Positions 54,795 to 63,155 of a stretch of 64,000 nucleotides of DNA are shown here, piece after piece (position 1 is the stretch's first letter; each line of letters begins with the position of its first letter). The position numbers and the translations under genes are program-made. This DNA comes from Saccharothrix sp. ALI-22-I (GTDB lineage: Bacteria; Actinomycetota; Actinomycetes; Mycobacteriales; Pseudonocardiaceae). The notes beneath the pieces were generated by a model. It was not told the DNA's origin, made no database searches, and saw only the letters and a program-made list of their open reading frames with translations. Where the stretch lies: positions 124,001-188,000 of the forward strand of contig NZ_MTQP01000056.1 of assembly GCF_001984175.1 (NCBI RefSeq), in the 5' to 3' direction.

Positions 54795-56074
54795 TTGGCG
54801 GCGTCCCGCGCTTCCTGGACGGCCTGGTCGAACGCGTCCGATGTGGACTGCTTGCCGCTCTCGACGCGGGACAGGGCGTTGTTGAACACCGGGGTGACCT
54901 TGGAGTCCTTGGTGCCGCGGTAGGTGGGCTTGAGGTTCTCCGCCGAGTCGCCGAAGATCCGGCCGACCGGCGCGGAGTTGAAGTACTCGTTGGTCGTCGC
55001 GGTGACCTCGGGGTCCTGGTACGCGGCGGGCTCGCTGGGCAGGTTGCCGGTCTCCTTGAAGATCCGCTTCTGCTGCTCGGGCGCGGTCAGCCACTTGGCC
55101 AGCTCGTAGGCCTCTTCGGGGTGCTCGCCCTGCTTGGGCACGGCCAGGAACGAGCCGCCCCAGTTGCCGCCGCCACCGGGCGCGGCGGCCACGTCCCACC
55201 TGCCCGCGGCCTCGTCGCCGGCGCCGGCCTTGATCAGCGCGAGCGCCCACGCCGGGCAGGTGGTGGTGGCGAAGGACGCCTGCTTGAGCGCGACGTTCCA
55301 GTCCTGGCTGAACGGGGCCAGCGCACCGGTCTGCTTCTTCTCGCCCAGGCTCGCGGCGAGCGCGAAGGCCTGCTCCACCTTGGCGTTGGAGTCCGCGATG
55401 AACGAGTCGTCGGCCTTGGCGAAGTAGCCCTCCTCGGTCTGGTCGAGGATCGCCTTGTAGACGTTCTGGGCGGTGTCGACGAACTTCACGTTCGGCGTCT
55501 TCCGGGTGAAGGTGTCCGCGACCTTCAGGTACTCGTCCCAGGTGGGCCACAGCTTGCCGACTTCCTCGCGGTCGGTCGGCAGGCCGGCGGCCTCGAACAG
55601 GTCACGGCGGTAGCAGAGCGCGAGGCTGCCCATGTCGGTGCCGAGACCCAGCACGAAGTTTCCGCCGTCGGTGGTGCCCTGGTTCCACTTCCAGGCGGCC
55701 CACTGGCTTTCGAGGTCCTTGGCGCCGTAGTCGGCGAGGTTGACGAACTTGTCCTTGGACTGGCGGAACTGCGCGATGTTGCCTTCCTCGACCGCCACGA
55801 TGTCGGCGGCGCCCCGGCCGCCCGCGAGCTGCGTCGCGAGCTGCGTGTGGTGCTGCTCCATCTTGACCGTGCGCTGCTCGATCTCGATGCCCGGGTGCGA
55901 CGCCTGGTACTCCTCGATCAGGTCGGTGTAGCCGAAGTCGGAGAAGACCCCGATCGACAACTTGATCTTTCCGTCACCCGCGTCACCTCCCCCGCCACTG
56001 CACGCGGCCACCAGGGTCGCGGTCACGGCCATCGCGGTGATCGCCGTCGTCCGGCCGACCGGAGTCCTGCTCAT
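54791..56074 (-). CDS. cebE: Cellobiose-binding lipoprotein CebE
   Basis: A 427-residue solute-binding lipoprotein of the family 1 extracellular type. The signal ends in lipobox LVAAC, with Cys about residue 25 as the lipidation site. IGVFSDFGYTDLIEEYQASH and EAYELAKWLTAPEQQKRIFK are typical MalE-like segments. It captures cellobiose/cellotriose outside the membrane for CebFG. GAGGAGGACGG precedes ATG 56074. A CebR-type operator lies 42 bp upstream. It is first in the operon. Confidence 0.9.
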   Translation of the reverse strand: MSRTPVGRTTAITAMAVTATLVAACSGGGGDAGDGKIKLSIGVFSDFGYTDLIEEYQASHPGIEIEQRTVKMEQHHTQLATQLAGGRGAADIVAVEEGNIAQFRQSKDKFVNLADYGAKDLESQWAAWKWNQGTTDGGNFVLGLGTDMGSLALCYRRDLFEAAGLPTDREEVGKLWPTWDEYLKVADTFTRKTPNVKFVDTAQNVYKAILDQTEEGYFAKADDSFIADSNAKVEQAFALAASLGEKKQTGALAPFSQDWNVALKQASFATTTCPAWALALIKAGAGDEAAGRWDVAAAPGGGGNWGGSFLAVPKQGEHPEEAYELAKWLTAPEQQKRIFKETGNLPSEPAAYQDPEVTATTNEYFNSAPVGRIFGDSAENLKPTYRGTKDSKVTPVFNNALSRVESGKQSTSDAFDQAVQEARDAAK

Positions 56075-56115
56075 CCGTCCTCCTCGACGCACTCGCCGGG
56101 CTCTACCCGACGTCA

Positions 56116-56129
56116 TGAGAGCGCTCTCA
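56116..56129. promoter_or_regulatory. CebR-type operator TGAGAGCGCTCTCA before cebE
   Basis: A perfect 14-bp palindrome, 12 of 14 identical to the CebR consensus and sharing the GAGCGCTC centre with the site before cebR. It lies 42 bp upstream of the cebE start, where binding would block the operon promoter. Confidence 0.85.
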
Positions 56130-56279
56130 CAGTCGTGAGTGACGGTCACCGCTGTCAACCCGCGATCAACGGGTCGACACCTATCCGCAACATTCTGAAG
56201 CGCTTTGCGCACCGACCGTGACAGCCGGCGACAGTCCGTGAGTCCGGCGACGGGACGTGCGCGAGTGGCGCTGAGACAG

Positions 56280-56306
56280 GGTGGCCCGGCCCTCGCCCGG
56301 GCCACC
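56280..56306. terminator. Hairpin in the cebE/ABC permease gap
   Basis: GGTGGCCCGG (56280-56289) pairs with CCGGGCCACC (56297-56306), a 10-bp stem with a 7-nt loop. It is the distal of two hairpins past the ABC permease stop. Confidence 0.6.
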
Positions 56307-56397
56307 CCGCACCCTGTTAGAGGGCTTTCAGGCCTGGATGGGACGCGTGTCCGCCGGAAATTCTGTGACCAGCGTCGCACTCGTCCCGCAACGCGCG

Positions 56398-56438
56398 TGA
56401 GGGCGCCGAGCCGGTCCGGAGACCGCTCGACGCCCTCA
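56398..56438 (-). terminator. Terminator after the ABC exporter operon
   Basis: TGAGGGCG and CGCCCTCA (56431-56438) form the base of a long hairpin continued by an inner CGAGC/GCTCG and GGTC/GACC stem, 51 nt past the permease stop. Confidence 0.75.
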
Positions 56439-56488
56439 CCCGATCCGGTGGCCCGCTCCTCCCGACAAGGAACGGACCACCGCCCCCC

Positions 56489-58999
56489 TTACGCCTCGGC
56501 CATCCCCGCAACGACCGAGGTCCGGGCGGCGCGCCGGGCAGGCAGCGCCGCGGCCACGACGGCCGCCACGACGGCGCCGGCGAGCATCACGCCGATCTGC
56601 CCGAACGGCACGGCGAGGGGGACCGCCATGGTGTCCGTGGACAGCGCCTCGATGATCACCCAGCCGAAGCCGATGCCCAGCGTGAGGCCGATCGCCGCAC
56701 CCATCAACGCCATCAGCACCGACTCGACCACCAGCATCAGCCGCAGCTGGCCGCGGGTCAGGCCGAGAGCCCTCAGCAACGCCGACTCGCGCGTCCGCTC
56801 CAGCACCGACAGCGTCAACGTGTTGGCGATGCCGAACAACGCGATCACCACGGCCAACCCGATCAGCGCCCAGATGAACCCCAGCACCTGGTTGAGCTGT
56901 TGGTTCAGCTGCTCCTTGGTCTCCGCCGCGCTGTCCAACACGGCCAGCGGCGACGGGTCGGTGACCTTCTCCACCGCCGCACGCCCGTTCGTGACGCCGT
57001 CCTTCAGCTTCACCAGGATGCTCTCGTAGCCCTCAAGAGCCTGGGGGAACCGCTTCGACGTCTCCAGCGTCATCAAGCCGTCGGACATCCCCTGCCCCTC
57101 GATCACCGCGACGACCTTCAGCTTCTGCGTCGTCCCCTCCACCGGCGTGAAGTCCACCGTCGAGCCGACCGACAGGTTCGACCGCTTCGCGTAGTCCGCG
57201 TTCACCGCGATCGCACCGTCACCGAGATCGGCGAGCGATCCGCTGGTGACCGTTGGCCGGATCAGGTCGCCGATCGCGTCACGCGGGACGCCGGTCAGGT
57301 ACGCGCGGTCGCCGTAGACCACCGTGGTCGGGGCGACCTTCGCCACCTCCGGCGCGGCGGCCAACTGCGCGGCCAACTCCTCGGGCAACGGCCGGTCGTA
57401 GACCGCCGAGGACACCGTGTAGTCGGCGGGCATGCGCTGGTCGATCTCGGCGTTGACGGTCTCCTTGGCGCTGTTGGCGACCACGGTCACCAGCGCCACG
57501 ATGGTCACGCCGATCATCAACGCGGCGGTGGTCGCGGCGGTGCGCTTGGGGTTGCGGCCGGCGTTGGCCGAGGCGAGCTTGGCGGGCACGCCGAGCAACG
57601 CCCGCGGCAGCGCGCCGAGCACCCGGTTGACCGGGCCGACCAGCAACGGGCCGAGCACGAGCACCATGGCCAGCAGCGCCATCGTGCCGGCGCCGCTGAC
57701 GACCATCGCCGCTTCCTCGTTGTCGATGCCCATGCCGAACACGATCGCGCCGACGCCGATCGCGCCGAACAGCACGGCGGTCAGCACGCGCAGCACACCG
57801 GTGCGGGCGACTTCCTCACCGCTGTCCGGCTGGCTGCGCAGCGCGGCGACCGGTGCGACGCGGGTCGCCTTGCGGGCGGGCAGCACGGCGGCGAGCACGG
57901 TCACCAACGTGCCGACCGCGAACGCGGCGAGCACCGTCGTCACCGTCATCGGCAGGCGCACCACGCCCTCACTGTCACCGATGGCGAAGACCACCTTTTG
58001 CAGCAGCGCGGACACGCCGAGACCGCCGAACAGCCCGATCACCGACGCGGTCAGGCCCATCACCAACGCCTCGACCAGCACACTGCGGAACACCTGGCCG
58101 CGGCTCGCGCCGACACACCGCATCAGGGCCAGCTCGCGAGTGCGCTGGGCGACCAGGATGGTGAACGTGTTGTAGATGACCATGGCCGCGACCACGAGCG
58201 CGATGAGCGCGAACGCCAGCAGCAGCGTGGTGAACTCACCCGACTGGGACTCGACCCGCGCCAGCGCCGCCTGGGTCAGCTCCGCGCCGGTCTGCACGAC
58301 GAAACCGTTGTCGCCGATGGCCTTGCGGACGTTGTCCGCCACCTGCTGCTGGGTGAACCCGGCCGCGGCGGTGCCGACGACCTGGTACGGCGGCCGTTCC
58401 GGCTCCAGCGCCTGGAACCCCTCCTGCGTCAGCCCGACATGGTCGGACCCGGACAGCGACATCGAGTTGGTGCCCTGCTGGTACGTGCCGACGAGCGTGT
58501 ACGTGTGCCGCTGGTCCTCCTTGCCCAGCAACACCACCGGTTGGCCGATGGTGAGCTTGGCGGTGGCGGCGGTGCGCTTGTCGACCGCGATCTCGTCGGC
58601 CGCGGTCGGGTAGCGGCCGTCGGTCAGGTCGAACTCGCGCAGCTTCTCGTCACTCGCCAACGAGACGGCCATCGCGGGCTTCGCCTTGCCGTTGGCCGCG
58701 ACCAGCGGCACCTGCTGGGCGTCGCGCGGGTCGGCGCCTGCCACACCCGGCGCCTGCCGGATCTTCGCCAGCGTCTCCGGGCTGATCCCCTGGACATCGG
58801 TGGACGATTCCTCGGACACGGTGACCGAGACGTCGACGTTGCGCGCGCCCTTGGCGAGCTCGTCGCGCAGGCTCTCGTTCATGCCGTCGCCGAGCACCAG
58901 CGTGCCGGTCACGAAGGCCACGCCGAGGGCGATCGCCACCGAGGACAGCACGAGCCGCGCGGTGCGGGCCTTGAGGCCCGCGATGATCGTGCGCAGCAT
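56489..58999 (-). CDS. MacB/FtsX-type ABC transporter permease
   Basis: An 836-residue permease with two FtsX-like halves. An N-terminal helix (LVLSSVAIALGVAFVTGTLV) is followed by a large extracellular domain, then helices around ALIALVVAAMVIYNTFTILV and further. The second half repeats this (NAGRNPKRTAATTAALMIGV, VIALFGIANTLTLSVLERTR). ERTRESALLRALGLTRGQLR is the FtsX cytosolic motif. It exports or moves lipids, peptides or drugs across the membrane with its ATPase partner 4 bp upstream. The substrate is unknown. Confidence 0.9.
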   Translation of the reverse strand: MLRTIIAGLKARTARLVLSSVAIALGVAFVTGTLVLGDGMNESLRDELAKGARNVDVSVTVSEESSTDVQGISPETLAKIRQAPGVAGADPRDAQQVPLVAANGKAKPAMAVSLASDEKLREFDLTDGRYPTAADEIAVDKRTAATAKLTIGQPVVLLGKEDQRHTYTLVGTYQQGTNSMSLSGSDHVGLTQEGFQALEPERPPYQVVGTAAAGFTQQQVADNVRKAIGDNGFVVQTGAELTQAALARVESQSGEFTTLLLAFALIALVVAAMVIYNTFTILVAQRTRELALMRCVGASRGQVFRSVLVEALVMGLTASVIGLFGGLGVSALLQKVVFAIGDSEGVVRLPMTVTTVLAAFAVGTLVTVLAAVLPARKATRVAPVAALRSQPDSGEEVARTGVLRVLTAVLFGAIGVGAIVFGMGIDNEEAAMVVSGAGTMALLAMVLVLGPLLVGPVNRVLGALPRALLGVPAKLASANAGRNPKRTAATTAALMIGVTIVALVTVVANSAKETVNAEIDQRMPADYTVSSAVYDRPLPEELAAQLAAAPEVAKVAPTTVVYGDRAYLTGVPRDAIGDLIRPTVTSGSLADLGDGAIAVNADYAKRSNLSVGSTVDFTPVEGTTQKLKVVAVIEGQGMSDGLMTLETSKRFPQALEGYESILVKLKDGVTNGRAAVEKVTDPSPLAVLDSAAETKEQLNQQLNQVLGFIWALIGLAVVIALFGIANTLTLSVLERTRESALLRALGLTRGQLRLMLVVESVLMALMGAAIGLTLGIGFGWVIIEALSTDTMAVPLAVPFGQIGVMLAGAVVAAVVAAALPARRAARTSVVAGMAEA

Positions 59000-59003
59000 C
59001 AGG

Positions 59004-59756
59004 TCACGCCCCCAGGTGCTTGAGCGCGGACAGCACGGAGTCGGCGGTCGGGTTGTCGATCTCGCCGGCCAGTCGGCCGTCGGCCATCAGCACCACGCGG
59101 TCGGCGTAGGACGCGGCGACCGGGTCGTGCGTCACCATGATCACGGTCTGGCCGAGCTTGCGCACGGACATGCGCAGGAAGTCCAGCACCTCGGCGCCGG
59201 AGCGCGAGTCCAGGTTGCCGGTCGGCTCGTCGGCGAACACCACGTCGGGCCGGGCGACCAGGGCGCGGGCGCAGGCCACGCGCTGCTGCTGGCCGCCGGA
59301 CAGCTCGCTCGGCTTGTGCTTGAGGCGGTCGCGCAGGCCGAGCACGTCCACGATGGTGTCGAACCACTCGCGGTCGGGCTTGCGGCCGGCCAACTCCAGG
59401 CCCAGCAGGATGTTCGCCTCGGCGGTGAGCGTGGGCAGCAGGTTGAACGCCTGGAAGACGAACCCGACCCGGTCGCGGCGCAGCCTGGTCAGCTCCTTGT
59501 CGGCGAGCGAGGTGATCTCGGTGCCGCCGATCTGCACGCTGCCGCCGTCGACGTTGTCCAACCCGGCCAGGCAGTGCATCAACGTGGACTTGCCGGACCC
59601 GGACGGGCCCATGATGGCGGTGAACCTGCCCGCCGTGAAGGCGACGCCGACCCCGTCCAGCGCCCGGACGGCGGTGTCGCCCTTGCCGTACACCTTCACC
59701 AGGTTCTCGGCGGCTACAGCGGTTCGGGTCCCGACGTCGGACACCAGTGCGGACAT
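59004..59756 (-). CDS. ABC transporter ATP-binding protein, LolD/MacB type
   Basis: A 250-residue ATPase. Walker A is GPSGSGKST, the Q-loop FQAFNLLPTL, the signature LSGGQQQRVACARAL, Walker B VVFADEPTGNLDS, and the H-loop is VTHDP. The LDxxSG..EVLDFLR spacing fits MacB/LolD ATPases that drive FtsX-type permeases. GAGGGAGC precedes the ATG. It forms a two-gene operon with the permease. Confidence 0.95.
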   Translation of the reverse strand: MSALVSDVGTRTAVAAENLVKVYGKGDTAVRALDGVGVAFTAGRFTAIMGPSGSGKSTLMHCLAGLDNVDGGSVQIGGTEITSLADKELTRLRRDRVGFVFQAFNLLPTLTAEANILLGLELAGRKPDREWFDTIVDVLGLRDRLKHKPSELSGGQQQRVACARALVARPDVVFADEPTGNLDSRSGAEVLDFLRMSVRKLGQTVIMVTHDPVAASYADRVVLMADGRLAGEIDNPTADSVLSALKHLGA

Positions 59757-59897
59757 GCTCCCTCATTCCCTAGCTCTTCCGGACGCCGAAAAGCTATGGG
59801 GAACACGGGTAACCGGTCGTCACCACGACGGCGGAACCAGAGGTCAACCGGCGGGATGACAGCCGCTAGTCCTGCGGTCTGACGTCCCGGGCAGTCG

Positions 59898-62834
59898 TCA
59901 CTCGGGCAGGTCGAGCAGTCCCCGGTCGAACGCGGTGGCCACGGCCTCGGTCCGCCTGCTCGCGCCGAGCTTGGACATGATCCGGCTCAGGTGCACGCTG
60001 ACCGTCTTCTCCGAGATGTAGAGCTCCTCGCCGACCTGGCGGTTGGTGCGCCCCAACGCGACCAGCTCCAGCACCGACCGCTCGCGCGGCGTGAACGGGT
60101 CCACCCGGTCACGCGGCCCGACATCGCGCAACGCCACCCGCGCCCGCCGGGCGACCAGGTCCAACGCCTCATGCAACGGCTCCGCGCCCAGTTCGTCGGC
60201 CACCGCGCCGGCCCGCCGCAGCTCCTGCGCGGCCTCCTCGCGCCGGTCCGCGGCCAGCAGCGCCTCGGCCAGCCGCCAACGGCACACGGCCTGCTCGAAC
60301 ACCGACCCGTAGCCGAACCCGTCGACCGCGCACCGCCACAGCTCCGGGTCGCCCGGCCCGGTCAGCCGCGACTCCTCGGCTTCGCTCCGCGCCAGCCACG
60401 CCTGCCCCTCGGGCCCCAACGACCCCGTGCGCGGCGTCCCCATCTCGGCCGTGGTGCGCGCGTACTCGGCCAGCTCCCGGCCGGCCCGCACGGCTTCCTC
60501 CTCGGCCGCCCGGTCGCGCCGCCGACGTGCCCGCGCGGCCAGCTCCACGTGCCCCGCCACGCCCAGTCCGGCCAGCCGGATGCCGGCCAGCAGCCACGGG
60601 TCCTCCTTGCGGGACCAGCTGATCGCGTCCGCGACCCGGTCCACCGCCAGTTCCGGTTGACCGCGCCACAGCGCCAGTTCCGCGCCCGTGCCGCCGGTGA
60701 TCAGCGCGATCTGGAGGTCGCGGTGCCAGTCCGCGCGCAGCTCCCGGATCATCCGCTCGGCCTGCTCGAACTCGCCCCGGCTGACCGCCACGTGCGTGCC
60801 CGCCGCGGCCAGCCGCGCGGACACCGTGCTGGACACCCGCAGTCCGGGCGGTTCGGCCGCGGTCGCCGCGTCGTCCCACTCGCCCCGGTAGTACTTGGTC
60901 AGCACCTGGAGGATGCGCAGCTCCAGGCCGAACGAACTCCACGTCAGCCCGGTCGCCTTGGCCCGCGCCACGCCCTCGTCGAACACCCGCCCGGCCTCGT
61001 CCAGCTCACCGAGGTCGTAGTGGTGCACGCCGAGGAAGTACCGGGCCCGCAACTCGGTGCTGAACGCCTCCGCCTCCATCGCGCACGCCACCGAAGCCGT
61101 GAGGTGCCCGCGTGCCCGCGACACCTCGCCCGCGGCCTCGTCCAGCAGCCCCAACGTGGTCAACCCGTCCGCCACCGCGGACTCCGCGCCCGACACCCGC
61201 CCGTCCGCCACGGCCATCTCGGCGCGCTCACGGGCCTCGGCGTACTTGCGGTCACCCCGCAGCGCCGCCGCCCAGACCGCCGACACCCACGCGCGGGCGG
61301 GGCTCGCGGGCCGGTCCCGGATCAGCCGCCACGCCTGCTCCACCGCGTGGTACATCTCGTCTTCGGTGCCCTCCAACGCCTGCAACGCCTGGGCGAGGCG
61401 TCGCCACATGACGGCCGCGCCCTCCGCGTCCGACTCGTCGATCACCGTGGTGCCGGTGCGGGCGAACGCGATGGACCGCTCCGGTTGGCCCGCCGTCCCC
61501 GCGGTGCACGAAGCGTTGCGCAGCAGCGTCGACTCGGTCAGGCCGGGCGGGCGGGCATCCTCGGGCACCGCGGGCCACAGCTTCAACGCCTGTTCCAGGT
61601 GCCGCAACGACTCGGCGGGCGCGCCGGCCGCCTCCGCCTCGACCGACGCCTCGACCGACGCCCGCAGCGCGCGGGCCAGGTCGTGCGACTCCAGGCTGTG
61701 GTGGGCCAACGCGGCGGCGGCGCCGCGGTCGCCGGACGAGGCGAGCCGGTCGGCGTACGCGGAGTGCAGCCGCACGCGTTCGCCGGGCAGCAGGTCGTTG
61801 TAGACGGCCTCGCGCAGCAGCGCGTGCCGGAACGTGTAGACCTCGTCGCGGTTGATCAGCAGCACGTGGTGCTGCACGGCCTCGCGCAGCGCGGCGTCCA
61901 GCACGAACTCGTCCATACCGGCCACGTCGCGCAGCAGGTCGTGGCGCACCGACCGGCCGCCGACCGACGCGACGCGCACGATGCGCTGGGCGTCCGGGGA
62001 GAGCCGTTCGATGCGGGCCAGCAGCACCTCGGTCAGCGTCCACGGCACCTCTCGGTCACCGCAGGCGGCGACGGCGATCAGCTCCTCGGCGAAGAACGGG
62101 TTGCCGTCGGAGCGCTCGGCGACTTCCAGCACCACGTCGTCGGCCAGGTCGTCGGCCAGCGCGGCGACGAACGAGCGCGCGTCGATCGCGCTCAGCGGGG
62201 TCAGGTCCAGCCGCTGCACGGCGGGCAGCCGGACCAGCTCGTTGAGCAGCGGCCGCAACGGGTGGCTGCGGTGCAGGTCGTCGGAGCGGTAGCTGCCGAT
62301 CACCAGCAGCCGCTGCGCGCGCAGCCGGGACAGCAGGAACGACAGCAGGTAGCGGGTGGAGGCGTCGGCCCAGTGCAGGTCCTCCAGCACCAGCAGCACC
62401 GGCCGCCGGTCGGCCAGGTCGCCGAGCAGCCCGTGCACCGCGTCGAACAGCCGGAGCTGGCCGACGTCCTGCTCGGGACGGCGGCCGTGACCGGTCGACA
62501 GCGCCAGTTCGGGCAGCAGCAGGCCGAGCGCGGGCCGGGCGTCCAGGTCGAGCAGACCGGCCTCCCGCACCTGCCCCAACGCCTCGGTGAAGGGCAGGTA
62601 GGGGATGCCGGTCTCGCCCACGTCCAGACAGCGGCCGGTGAGCACGAGCGCGTCACCGGCCGCCGCGGACAGTTCGTCCACCACTCTGGTCTTGCCGACG
62701 CCCGCGTCACCGGCGAGCAGGATCGCGCCCGCCTTGCCGAGGGCGGCTTCGTCGAGGGCGCCGCGCAGCCTGGTCATCTCCCGGCTACGCGCCACCAAGG
62801 GGATTCCGGAACCGAGGCGTGCCACACCGGGCAT
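59898..62834 (-). CDS. LAL-type LuxR family regulator
   Basis: A 978-residue large ATP-binding LuxR regulator. The N-terminal P-loop ATPase has GDAGVGKTRV (Walker A) and LLVLEDLHWAD (Walker B). A long helical TPR-like middle follows. The C-terminal LuxR helix-turn-helix (FTPRERSVLELVALGRTNRQ, VGEELYISEKTVSVHLSRIM) ends 30 residues before the stop. LAL proteins often control secondary-metabolite or sugar genes and respond to small ligands. A 50-codon gene ends 4 bp upstream, so the two share a transcript. Confidence 0.92.
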   Translation of the reverse strand: MPGVARLGSGIPLVARSREMTRLRGALDEAALGKAGAILLAGDAGVGKTRVVDELSAAAGDALVLTGRCLDVGETGIPYLPFTEALGQVREAGLLDLDARPALGLLLPELALSTGHGRRPEQDVGQLRLFDAVHGLLGDLADRRPVLLVLEDLHWADASTRYLLSFLLSRLRAQRLLVIGSYRSDDLHRSHPLRPLLNELVRLPAVQRLDLTPLSAIDARSFVAALADDLADDVVLEVAERSDGNPFFAEELIAVAACGDREVPWTLTEVLLARIERLSPDAQRIVRVASVGGRSVRHDLLRDVAGMDEFVLDAALREAVQHHVLLINRDEVYTFRHALLREAVYNDLLPGERVRLHSAYADRLASSGDRGAAAALAHHSLESHDLARALRASVEASVEAEAAGAPAESLRHLEQALKLWPAVPEDARPPGLTESTLLRNASCTAGTAGQPERSIAFARTGTTVIDESDAEGAAVMWRRLAQALQALEGTEDEMYHAVEQAWRLIRDRPASPARAWVSAVWAAALRGDRKYAEARERAEMAVADGRVSGAESAVADGLTTLGLLDEAAGEVSRARGHLTASVACAMEAEAFSTELRARYFLGVHHYDLGELDEAGRVFDEGVARAKATGLTWSSFGLELRILQVLTKYYRGEWDDAATAAEPPGLRVSSTVSARLAAAGTHVAVSRGEFEQAERMIRELRADWHRDLQIALITGGTGAELALWRGQPELAVDRVADAISWSRKEDPWLLAGIRLAGLGVAGHVELAARARRRRDRAAEEEAVRAGRELAEYARTTAEMGTPRTGSLGPEGQAWLARSEAEESRLTGPGDPELWRCAVDGFGYGSVFEQAVCRWRLAEALLAADRREEAAQELRRAGAVADELGAEPLHEALDLVARRARVALRDVGPRDRVDPFTPRERSVLELVALGRTNRQVGEELYISEKTVSVHLSRIMSKLGASRRTEAVATAFDRGLLDLPE

Positions 62835-62838
62835 GCTG

Positions 62839-62991
62839 TCACACCTGGCCGGGACGGTGACCCAGCCGCCGCCACCACGACCGCCTGGCCGGGAGGGACC
62901 GCCGGCCGACGCGGTAGTGCGCCGCGTCCGAGCGCAGCGCGGCCTGCCGGTAGTCGATCTCAGCCTTCAGGGCCTCGGGCGTCCATTCCAT
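62839..62991 (-). CDS. Tiny basic protein upstream of the LAL regulator (50 aa)
   Basis: ATG 62991 has a clear ribosome site (GAGGAGCAA). The product reads MEWTPEALKAEIDYRQAALR, then a strongly basic tail (VGRRSLPARRSWWRRLGHRP). I recall similar 40-55-residue proteins (MxxxPExxxAEIxYRxxxL...) widely in actinomycetes, function unknown. The stop is 4 bp before the LAL regulator start, so it is its operon partner and could act as a co-regulatory peptide. Confidence 0.7.
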   Translation of the reverse strand: MEWTPEALKAEIDYRQAALRSDAAHYRVGRRSLPARRSWWRRLGHRPGQV

Positions 62992-63155
62992 GACTTGCTC
63001 CTCGTGTCGTGCGCTTCTCTGGTGACACGAAGATTCGTCCTGAGGGCCTCGGGCGGGCATCGGTCGTTCACGTGGCTTGCGGCGTCGGAGCCCTTACCCG
63101 GCGCCGTAAGGGATGGCGAATGGCGGGTAAGGGATGCCTCAGGTGCCCGTCGGGG

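Noticed and set aside
56900..59023. 707-codon plus-strand frame opposite the ABC permease
   Set aside because: Asp/His/Arg-rich antisense shadow; the minus strand carries clear FtsX motifs.
59991..62993. 1000-codon plus-strand frame opposite the LAL regulator
   Set aside because: Longest shadow in the window; Gln/Arg/His-rich with no domain, while the minus strand has Walker and LuxR motifs.
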